This document shows, piece after piece, positions 24,851 through 33,252 of a stretch of 64,000 bases of DNA. Both the position numbers and the translations under genes were made by a program. Each line of letters starts with the position of its first letter. The first letter of the stretch is position 1. Below the pieces are notes generated by a model. It was given only the letters and a program-made list of their open reading frames with translations. It was not told the origin of the DNA and searched no databases. The stretch comes from Paguma larvata. Lineage: Eukaryota > Chordata > Mammalia > Carnivora > Viverridae. The DNA lies in NCBI GenBank assembly GCA_030068075.1, contig CM057843.1, forward strand, positions 39,811,832 through 39,875,831, given 5' to 3'.

Positions 24851-25017
24851 GGGGCACCCGGGGCGCTCAGTCTGTGAAGCCTCAGACTTCAGCTCAGGTC
24901 ATGATCTCACGGTTCGTGAGTCCAAGCCTCGCGTCCAGCTTGGAGTTGGAACCTGTTTTGGATTCTGTGTCTCCCTCTCTCTCTCTCTTTCTCTCAAAAG
25001 TAAATAAACATGAAAAA
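24851..25017 (+). mobile_element. Second SINEC copy nested in the same tail
   Basis: GGGGCACCCGGGGCGCTCAG head, ATGATCTCACGGTTCGTGAG, CT-rich body and AAATAAACATG tail. TTTATTTATTTT motifs occur on both sides, consistent with insertion in an existing T-rich tail. Confidence 0.85.
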
Positions 25018-25217
25018 TTTATTTATTTTTGAGAGAAAGAGAGGGAGAGAGAGCACGAGCAGGGGAGGGGCAGAGAGAGAGGGAGAGGGAATCCCAAGCA
25101 GGCTCCGTGCTGTGGGCAGAGCCCCAGGCAGGGCACAGTCTCATGAACTGTGAGACCATGATCTGAGAGGAAACCAAGTGTTGGACGCTTAACCGACTGA
25201 GCCGCGCAGGTACCCCT
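25018..25217 (-). mobile_element. Minus-strand SINEC (host of two nested SINEs)
   Basis: TTTATTTATTTTTGAGAGAA, a GA-rich body, GCAGGCTCCGTGCTGTG, then GCTTAACCGACTGAGCC near the head. Its tail remnant continues left of the nested copies (24619-24646). An 11-bp duplication (24608-24618 and 25232-25242) closes the original insertion, with a short C-rich segment (25218-25231) between head and right copy. Confidence 0.85.
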
Positions 25218-25539
25218 CACCCCCCACCCCAAGTACCCTTTCAATCTACTTCTGACTCCAAAGGTGGACTCGATATAGCAAAGGAAGGCTCTGGGGGGTC
25301 ATCTCTTAGAATCGTAAGGACAGCCGCTGGGAAAATTTGATTCCTACTCAAACATTTCCGCGGCACTTTCGGATGATGGTTCTATCTGGTAAAGCTCAGG
25401 AAGATGGAATGAAAGAGCCACTCGGCAAGACCCAGCTCAACTGTCGCTCCACCCTGGTATTGCCCCAGACACCCCTCCCCTGCGACGATGAGCAAATTGT
25501 CCCCTGGCCGCTTTCCTCTCATTTGGGACTTTCTACTCT

Positions 25540-25745
25540 TTGCGGAAGCACAGCGGTGAAATTCGTAGCCTCAGCCGCCGGCTCTGTGGGTTCCAATCCC
25601 AGGTCCGGGCTTACTAGTTGGCTGGCTACTTAACCTGTCTGTGCCTCTGTCTCTTCATCTGTAAAATGTGACCATTACACGAAGTAATATTCCCAGAGGA
25701 CTTAGAACAATGCCTGACACATCGTAACTGCGAAATAATTAGCTT
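25540..25745 (+). mobile_element. MIR element
   Basis: GTGGGTTCCAATCCCAGGTC, GGCTGGCTACTTAACCTGTC, CTCTTCATCTGTAAAATGTG and CAATGCCTGACACATCGTAA appear in MIR order. Confidence 0.85.
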
Positions 25746-25986
25746 ACACTTATAAAGAAATGTCGAAAGGCTGTATGTGTTTTTTGACATATCTTTCCCA
25801 ACAAGCGGCCTGCTCCTTAGGGACAAGACCGGGCTTAATCATCTCCTCTGCCCAGGGCTTAACACCGAGGCTCAATCAAAGTTTACTAAATTGAATATTA
25901 TATAATCATACTTCATATGAAATGCAAACTTTTCAGTAAAATGGAGTTAGTCACCTTTTTTTCTTTTTTTTAAGAAGCGAAGTCTG

Positions 25987-26224
25987 GGGCGCCTGGGTGG
26001 CTCAGTTGGTTAAGTGGCCGACTTCAGCTCAGGTCATGATCTTGCAGTCCGTGAGTTCAAGCCCCACGTTGGGCTCTGTGTTGACTGCTGGGAGCCTGGA
26101 GCCTGCTTCAGATTCTGTGTCTCCCTCTCTCTCTACCCCTCTTCCGTTCACCCTCTGTCCCTTTCTCTCTCTCTCTCAAACATAAATAAACGTCAAAAAA
26201 TTAAAAAAAAATGAAAAAAAAAAA
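25987..26224 (+). mobile_element. Full-length carnivore SINE (SINEC)
   Basis: GGGGCGCCTGGGTGGCTCAG head, TTCAAGCCCCACGTTGGGCT, CT-rich body and an A-rich tail interrupted by T and G. Confidence 0.95.
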
Positions 26225-26956
26225 GACCCCAGGTTGGACAAGGGGGTCCCACACTGAGTTCAGGAAGGCGTGCCGCCGTGCCGCTGTCTACTGGTGAACA
26301 CGTTAACCTGCTCCCCGCAAGCTGGTTTGTACCTGGAGTTGTGACCACGTGGCCTGGAGCAAGCGGTCTGGGCTGGCTTTTCCTACAACTGCAGGGGAAG
26401 GCGGTCCTCCGAGCGCTGGAGGCATTCGGAACTTCAGGACGAGCCTCCGTTCCCCTCACCCTTCCCTTCCAGAGAGCCAGCATGTACCCAGATGAAACCC
26501 AACTAAAGAGAAGATGTTGGGAACGCCTCTGTTCGGAGTCGAACTTTTGGAAGGTTATTTGTAATAAATTCTGGATGACTTTTCGTTTCTCTTTGCTAAG
26601 AAACTTGGCTTTGTCGTTGTTGTTTTGCCTTCCTCTTTCCCTTCTTCCTTCCTTTGTCTCTGAGCTGTACCAGTATGCACCTTGTGTGGAACACCTTTTT
26701 GCCATAAGACATCCCAAGGCAGACTCTCATTGTGCTTCGCCCACGGGAAGTCCCTGCAGGGGATTCACAACCGTCCAAGACAGAATGGATACTGCCCAGC
26801 ACCGCTTGGCCGGCCATCTTGCTGTCCTCTAATGTTTCTAGAAGCAGGACCCAGAGGGCGGGTATATTCATGCCTCGGGGCCCAGGCAGAGCAAGGACTT
26901 ACATGTCACCTGACATTTATGAGTTCATATGGGCACAATGGGGAAGGCTATTTAAA

Positions 26957-27177
26957 ATTTTTTTTTAACATTTATTTATTTTTGGAAGATAGAGAGAGAC
27001 AGAGCATGACGGGGGGGGGAGGGACAAAAAGAGAGAGGGAGACACAGAATCCGAAGCAGGCTCCAGGCTCTGAGTTGTCAGCACAGAGCCCAATGCGGGG
27101 CTTGAGCCCATGAACCGTGAGATCATGACCTGAGCCAAAGTCTGACGCTTAACTGACGGAGCCACCCAGGTGCCTCT
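26957..27177 (-). mobile_element. Full-length carnivore SINE (SINEC)
   Basis: AACATTTATTTATTTTTGGA tail side, GCAGGCTCCAGGCTCTGAGT, ATCATGACCTGAGCC and CCACCCAGGTGCC head. GCTATTTAAA flanks it at 26947-26956 and 27185-27194. Confidence 0.93.
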
Positions 27178-27291
27178 GGAGCAAGCTATTTAAATTGCGA
27201 TTGTCCTTTCAGATTGTTATCTAACTACCCAGCCACCCACCTACCTACAATCTAGGATCCCTCGACAGAACTGGACTGATCAGAACACGCT

Positions 27292-27303
27292 CCCCCCCCC
27301 CCC
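27292..27303. repeat. Poly(C) tract
   Basis: About 12 C just before the telomere-like repeat. Confidence 0.9.
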
Positions 27304-27320
27304 GTAAAGTTCTAAACATC

Positions 27321-27390
27321 CTAGGGTTAGGGTTAAGGTTAGGGTTAGGGTTAGGGTTAGGGTTAGAGTTGGGGTTAGGGTTGGAATTAG
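27321..27390 (+). repeat. Interstitial telomeric repeat (TTAGGG)n
   Basis: About eleven TTAGGG-like units in tandem. The centre is exact, with degenerate units at the right (TTAGAG, TTGGGG, TTGGAA) and one TTAAGG. The tract is short and embedded in ordinary intergenic DNA, so it is an interstitial telomeric sequence and not a chromosome end. Confidence 0.95.
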
Positions 27391-27479
27391 AGTCTACTAT
27401 GAAGGGTTGAAAATCTTGTCTTTCATGAAGATTATAACATCAAGGGCAGAGTTTGTAGCCATCAGGAATTGAGGTTTGA

Positions 27480-27565
27480 CCTCTTCATCTTCCTGTGTTT
27501 ATTCATTCATTAATTCAAATACTTAATGATTACTGTGGGCTGAGCTCTGTATATATATATAAGAA
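27480..27565 (+). repeat. AT-rich ancient repeat with short (TA)n
   Basis: TTATTCATTCATTAATTCAA resembles the 3' part of an old LINE/MIR-like repeat and is followed by a TATATATATATA run. Confidence 0.4.
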
Positions 27566-28181
27566 GCAGGGGTCAGGGTTTAGACCTTGAGAAATCTGCA
27601 GTGGACCGACACACAGCAGGGGTACCTCACACCGCCCTCCCCCGATCTCAGGGGCAAGGTGCATTAAGATGATCATAAAATTAAGCCGTGCCCATACATC
27701 CTCCAGGGCCATAGTGGTGAGTGAGCAGAGATAGGAGTGGTCAGTCAAGGCGGGTAAGGCTTGGGGGGGTGTGCATCACAGCAGGGAACTCGGTGGCCTT
27801 GGCAAGGGAATCGTGGCTGGGTGAGCGGATGCATCCCCTCTGCACGCAGTCTTCCTTGGCTGAGCTCAAAGATGCTGCTGTTATCAAGCAAGGGCTGGAG
27901 AAGAGCCTCGTGCAGGCAGGGGGCAAGAGAGGGTCTTGCCATCCATCCTCCGCATAATGCAACCTCAACTCAGGATGTTGTTCCGGAATGAAGAAAGCGA
28001 GGAAGGGAGAGAGGAATTGAGGCAAAGAAGGCCTTGAATTGCCATTGCCATGGGTGGGGAAGATCCGCCAACATCGGCGTGGGCTCCCCGGGAGTGGACA
28101 GGGGCACCTCCTACACGGACGGGTCAGAGGACATCCAGGAATACTTCCTCCTGCCCCTCCCCCACTCCTCCCAATATGTTT

Positions 28182-28197
28182 CCTGCCAATGTTTAAA
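28182..28197. repeat. 16-bp target-site duplication, left copy
   Basis: CCTGCCAATGTTTAAA, repeated without mismatch at 28407-28422. The perfect match suggests a fairly young SINE insertion. Confidence 0.95.
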
Positions 28198-28406
28198 CTA
28201 ATTTTTTTTTTTTTTTGAGAGACATAGAGACAGAGAGTGAGCAAGGGAAGGGCAGAGAGAGAGGGAGACACAGAATCTGAAGCAGGCTCCAGGCTCTGAG
28301 CTGTCAGCACAGAGCCCGACGCGGGGCTCGAACTCACAGACCGCAAGATCATGACCTGAGCCGAAGTTGGCCGCTTAACCGACTGAGCCACCCAGGTGCC
28401 CCAAAG
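28198..28406 (-). mobile_element. Young full-length carnivore SINE (SINEC)
   Basis: T16 tail complement, GA-rich body, GAGCTGTCAGCACAGAGCCC, CGGGGCTCGAACTCACAGAC (box B), CGCTTAACCGACTGAGCCAC (box A) and a CCCAGGTGCCCC end. It has a perfect 16-bp target-site duplication. Confidence 0.96.
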
Positions 28407-29416
28407 CCTGCCAATGTTTAAAGTCCTGTCATTAGAGACTTATTCTTGGGTATTTGTCCCGTCCCCCTTTTAAGAAATTTTCATTATAACTGTTAAGAAT
28501 GCTTTCATTATAATACAAGAGTTGGAAAATACAAAGAGGATAAAAACATTTTCTACCTAGACTTTCAACCTCCAGAGCACCCACTTTTTTTTTCAACATT
28601 TCGGTATTTTTCTCCGCCATCTTGTTTTGTTGTTTTCACGCACAGCCAGGAGTCTCCTGAGCGTGGGATTTGGTAACCCATTGCCCCCACTAAGTTTCAG
28701 ACCTATTTCAGTCTGATGTTCTGGAGACAAACAACCATCAGGTGCCAGTGAGTTCCAGGACATTGAGGAAGTTACTCAACTTTTGGGACTTTAGTGTCAT
28801 CTCTGAATAGTGAGGACAGCGATGCCCAGCACACTACTTCATGGCACCCCAGAGTCCAATAATGCAAGCGAGAGTCCAGTCCGGTTCAAATGTGCAGAGG
28901 TAGGATGGTTGGGAGTGGTCAGAACAGAAGTAGTCATACTGAGGCCACAGCAGAGAGGCTGGTCACAAGGAGGTAGGACAGAGAGAGGGATAGGTGAGCC
29001 TCCCCAGCCATGCCTTGGACTGGCCTGGGTGCTGGTGCCTTCCCTCACAGCTGCTGGGGCATTGCCTGCCCCACTTCCTGTCGGGTGAAGTCCATTTCCT
29101 GTGCAGCCGTGAGGGCGATTAGGGGGAGATAGCCCGCCCGGAATTCCTCATTTCCACTCACTCGTGGCTTGATCGTAAGCTTGGGGGATTGTGTGTTTGC
29201 TGGGCTCTGTCTGGGGCCTAGGTTGAGCTGGGGTTTGGAGTCCTGGGGGGCCCTGGGGCCAGACAAAGAGGGATGCTTCCTGAGGGTTAGAGACAGGCAG
29301 GGCAGCCTGGTCTGGGGACAGGCAGGGTTCAGGGGGAGGAGGGAGGTCTGGAGACACCTGGGAACTCGATTCAATGCAGCCTTTGCAACCCATTCAGGCT
29401 CATGCTTGCGCCCTCC

Positions 29417-29420
<4 letters not shown>

Positions 29421-29451
<31 letters not shown>
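29421..29451. repeat. (GT)n microsatellite
   Basis: About 15 GT units. Confidence 0.97.
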
Positions 29452-29452
<1 letters not shown>

Positions 29453-30159
29453 TGTGTTGGGGGAGGGGAGGACTCTATCCCTGAGCGTGGCTGCCTTGGG
29501 CTGGTTAATGGAGACAGGTAGCTGCATGTGGCTGTCTAAGAATGCTCCTCCTGCAAACCTGTGTGAACCTGTGGGTCCCGGAGCAGCTGTGGGTCCGCCT
29601 AGGAATTTAGACATCCGCGGGGGAGGTGCGGGGGAGCCCGAGTGTCACCGAATGCCTGGACTTGTGTTGTAGAGTGTCAGAGGTGTGTGTGTGTGGGGGG
29701 GGGGGACGGACCATGTGTCTGAGCTCAGCAGGGGAGGCTGTGAGCACGCATTTCGTCAGAGTAACACTCTATTATCTCCGCAGCCCCACACACACGAAGG
29801 CCACAGACCTGTTATAAGCTGGCAATGACACACGTTTCCTGAGCACCGACTGTGTGCGCGGCCCAGGCCTGCCCTGAAGGAGCTCACTGGGTGGGAGAGT
29901 GACGAACCATTATGGCTTAAGGCTGTGAGTCCTGAGGGCCACCCCTCACGGCCTTCCTCCGGGATTCCACGGTGTCACGCTTGTGGAGATGATATGCTTT
30001 CGGCGTCCGGGGGGGAGCCCCTGAGGAAGGACGCGATGCTTCTTTGTAAGGATGCAGTATGGAAAGGCCACCGTGAGCGAGGCTCTGCCTGGGCAGCCCT
30101 CGGCCAGCCACAGCCAATCACAACCTGTGTGACCGTTTTCCTGGGGCGGCGCTCAGCTC

Positions 30160-30260
30160 CTGAGTCCACTACTTACGGCTGGGTCACCCTCATCAGCTTC
30201 CTAACCTCTCTGGACCTCCAGCTTCTTCACCTGCAATGGCGATCATGACTGCCCTGACCT
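30160..30260 (+). mobile_element. MIR fragment
   Basis: TGAGTCCACTACTTACGGCT, CTTCCTAACCTCTCTGGACC and TTCTTCACCTGCAATGGCGA follow the MIR core. Confidence 0.6.
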
Positions 30261-30302
30261 CGCAGTGGGTGGGAGGCCTCAGAGAGACCACGTACCAGGC
30301 CT

Positions 30303-30303
<1 letters not shown>

Positions 30304-30339
<36 letters not shown>
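30304..30339. repeat. (CA)n microsatellite
   Basis: About 18 CA units followed by CGCATGCACG-type alternating sequence. Confidence 0.97.
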
Positions 30340-30340
<1 letters not shown>

Positions 30341-30690
30341 TGCACGCACACATGCACGCAGGGGGCACATGGGAGCTGCGGCTGGAATTATTATCACCAA
30401 TGGGTGCTGCTTCCTGGGTAATTCTTCGAGGCCCTGGGGTCGGAGGAGGGGGGAGGCAGAAGGGGAACTCTGACGTCTTCATGGGCAGGAGTCACCCCAG
30501 CAGGCAGACACCTACACAGTTCTACCATCGGGAGGGAGGCGCCAGGGTTGGGTCCACGCCATTGGCTGGGGAGGGCTCAAGAACACCCATCTGGGTATTT
30601 TCTATGTGTATCTCACTTTCTAGCCACTGACTCCGCCCCATCTTGGGGCTTTTCCTCCAATATCTGCACCACAGCCTTAACCAACAGATG

Positions 30691-30705
30691 TCAACATGCA
30701 ACTTT
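30691..30705. repeat. 15-bp target-site duplication, left copy
   Basis: TCAACATGCAACTTT, repeated exactly at 31100-31114, brackets a nested pair of SINEs. Confidence 0.93.
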
Positions 30706-30722
30706 AAAAAAGTTTTTTTCAG

Positions 30723-30905
30723 GGGGTGCCTGGGTGGCTCAGTTGGTTGTGCCTCCAACTTTGGCTCGGGTCGTGATCTCACAGTCCGTGGGTTCGAGTG
30801 CCGCGTCGAATGCTTCGGATTCTGTGTCTCTCTCTCTCTCTCTCTCTCTCTGTCCTTCCCCTGCTCGTGCTCTGTGTCTCTCAAAAATAAATAAACATAA
30901 TAAAC
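30723..30905 (+). mobile_element. SINEC nested in the tail of a minus-strand SINEC
   Basis: GGGTGCCTGGGTGGCTCAGT head, GGGTTCGAGTGCCGCG box B region, (CT)n body and AAATAAATAAACATAA tail. It lies inside the larger duplication pair, so it entered the tail of the minus-strand copy at 30906-31099. Confidence 0.9.
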
Positions 30906-31099
30906 ATTATTATTTTTGAGAGAGAGAGAGACAGAGGCACCACTGGGGGAGGGGCAGAGAGAGAGGGGGACACAGAATCCGAAGCAGGCCCCAGGCTCTG
31001 GGCTGTCAGCACAGAGCCCGACGTGGGGCTTGAACCCGAGGACTGCAAGATCACGACTTGACCCAAAGTTGAAGACTTCACCGAGCCACCCGGCACCCC
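30906..31099 (-). mobile_element. Minus-strand SINEC (host of a nested SINE)
   Basis: TTATTATTTTTGAGAGAGAG tail side, GCAGGCCCCAGGCTCTGGGC body and GAGCCACCCGGCACCCC head. Exact 15-bp duplications at 30691-30705 and 31100-31114 mark its original insertion. Confidence 0.92.
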
Positions 31100-31114
31100 T
31101 CAACATGCAACTTT

Positions 31115-32590
31115 TATGAAATGTTGAGAAGATGTCACTTTGGGAGAATGTGGTCCTCCCTCACCCCCTACCTTCTCCAGGCACGCGCTTGCCTGTGTGC
31201 GCTGGGGTACAATGGCGGGTGCTATGGGCATGAGGTTAGAGGCGTTGATGGATCTGCTCCCTCTTCACCTGCCTGAACTCCAGTGGTGCCCAATGGGTGT
31301 GGTGGAGCCTGGTGGGGGCTCTTCCTCTTCCCTCGCTCGCACTGGTTTAGCTTGTCCCCCCCCTCACCCCCCCCCAGCCTCCTTGAGTCTGGTTCAAGGT
31401 CGTACCACTGGTGTGCTGGGGCCAGCTCTGACCCGTTTGCAGAACCAATCCTGCAAACCTCTTCCTAAGGAGCTCAGGGATGACGCCACATTGGCATCTT
31501 GGAGTCAGCCCTGGCGGGAATATTTCCAGCACAGAAAAATCAGCAAATGATACAAATCAGACTCCCATGCGCCCCCTGAAAGCGGGTAAAACACCAGCAC
31601 GCCACCGGTCCCGCCTGCCGTTGTAACAGCCCACTCGCCCCTGCTAGGCATTTGGCATCACACTCGTCTGCACGAAAGTCCCGTGAGATACCGTCATCTC
31701 CCTTTCATACCCAGGGCTCGCGATGTACATGATTTGACTCTAGGTCTCCGCTCACCACCCTGGGCCGCGCGCCTCAATAAATAGAACCATGAGAGCTGAC
31801 AGGGCCCCCCGAGTTGTTAGAGATCAAAAATCATCTGATCCCTCCACCCGGCGCGCAGGGAAACTGAGCTCAAAGAGGCTCACTGTGGCAGGGGCTTCCT
31901 CTGCTAATCCCGCCTAAGGTGGAAGCTGCCATCTCCCCACCATTCCCCCAGGCCCCCAGTGGGCCGGTGTCCACGGCAAAGCCGAAGTCCCTGTCACCTG
32001 ATGATTTACACGCACAGCTGAGGTTTTGGAAACTTTGTGTGCAGATCTTGACATTTGGTGCACGGTATGTTTTGTTTTGCTTGATTTGACCCAGTGCTCA
32101 AGACCCTCAAAACGATTTTAAATCTTGCTCGGGTCATTGGTGGGTATGTCTCTCGCATAGACTGGTGTCACCTGCTGCCTTGATCTTGGCACCTTCGCTG
32201 GAGGAACTGGGGGTAAACTTTCAAAAAGGATAAGCAAGACAGACCTTTGTGGCCCAATAATGAAGATTCTTATCCTGTTGGACAGAGGTTCTGGCAGCCA
32301 TACACTCTGGAAAGCAGGTTCCTCCCTGGCCCTCCCATTCCCACCCCTGCCTTTCCTGCCCCACGAACCAGAGAATCTGGATTTTTGGGCAGTGAACATC
32401 AGCGGCACTCTGTCAAACGCCCACTGAGGCCCGCGCTGTGCACCTTGCCCTTGACACAGTCCCTCCTTTAGAAAGAGGGATAGTTCCTCCCCCCTGCCTC
32501 CCCCACCCCGCCCTAAGGGGTGCACCTCCAGGATTCCCTTTGCGGGACAGAACGGGCCCCCCAGCCGTTAGAGGTGGATCTCCCGTTTCG
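31115..32590. other. Unique DNA upstream of WNT9B
   Basis: No gene recognised. A weak MIR-like stretch (about 31830-31910) is the only repeat I see. The sequence becomes C- and CpG-rich approaching the WNT9B promoter. Confidence 0.5.
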
Positions 32591-33083
32591 GGAGAGCGGC
32601 CCTGCCCTCAGAGTCCTCGAAGGCAGGCGGAGAGACCCGCGCCCGCCGCGCAGGGGAGCGGACACCACACGGCTTCTCGGCAGGTTCCAGGAGCCTCCCT
32701 CCTTCGGTGCCCCACACCCCCGTACCTCGGGGGAGAGAATCTGGCGCTTCCCTCCGCCCCGCGGGGAGATGCAGAGACTCCCCGGCCTCCGCCGCGCACC
32801 CCCATCCCCGCCCCTCCACGCCCGGGGGCCCTCGGGCTCCAGCGGCGCGCGTCCCCCGGCGGGCGCGGCGACAGGTGAGCTCTCACCTGGGGGGCGGGGG
32901 GGGGACGCGGTGGATGGGGGCGGGGCGGGGGCGGGCCCCGGGCGGCGGCCCCTCCCGCCACGGGGCGGGGCGAGGCCGGCGGGGCCAATGGGGCGGGGGG
33001 CTCACCGCCCGGGGTGCCGCGGGTGGGGGGTGGGGTGCCGCCAGCGCCGCTCCCTCCCCCACCCGCGCTCCGCCCCGCCCGGG

Positions 33084-33089
33084 TTTAAA
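33084..33089 (+). promoter_or_regulatory. TATA-like element of WNT9B
   Basis: TTTAAA in an otherwise GC-only stretch, 86 bp upstream of the WNT9B ATG and 95 bp downstream of the CCAAT box. The spacing suits a core promoter but no transcript start is known here. Confidence 0.4.
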
Positions 33090-33140
33090 GCCCCACGGGC
33101 GGCCGGTGGCGGCGCCGCGAGCGCTGAGCGGCGCGAGGAC

Positions 33141-33252
33141 ATGCGACAGGGCGCCGCGCCGCCGGCACCATGCGCCCCCCGCCCGCGCTGGCCCTGGCCG
33201 CGCTCTGCCTGCTGGCGCTGCCCGCCGCCGCCGCCGCCGCCGCCTACTTCGG
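33141..33252 (+). other. Upstream ORF start overlapping the WNT9B start codon
   Basis: An ATG at 33141 with G at -3 lies 29 bp before the main ATG in a different frame. After splicing it reads on through exon 1 and ends at TGA (50845-50847) at the very start of exon 2, giving a 38-codon Pro-rich frame that overlaps the WNT9B start. It matters only if the transcript starts upstream of 33141. Confidence 0.5.
33170..33252 (+). CDS. WNT9B: WNT9B coding exon 1 (signal peptide)
   Basis: It encodes [18 protein letters not shown], seven Ala, then YF and two bases of the next Gly codon. The donor is GTCAGT (33253-33258), a weaker variant of GTRAGT. The seven GCC codons (33224-33244) form a perfect triplet run. 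Confidence 0.95.

Noticed and set aside
28320..28402. tRNA-like sequence that might be a tRNA gene
   Set aside because: It is the tRNA-Lys-derived head of a SINE, complete with body, A-rich tail and target-site duplication. The same head occurs about 25 times in the window.
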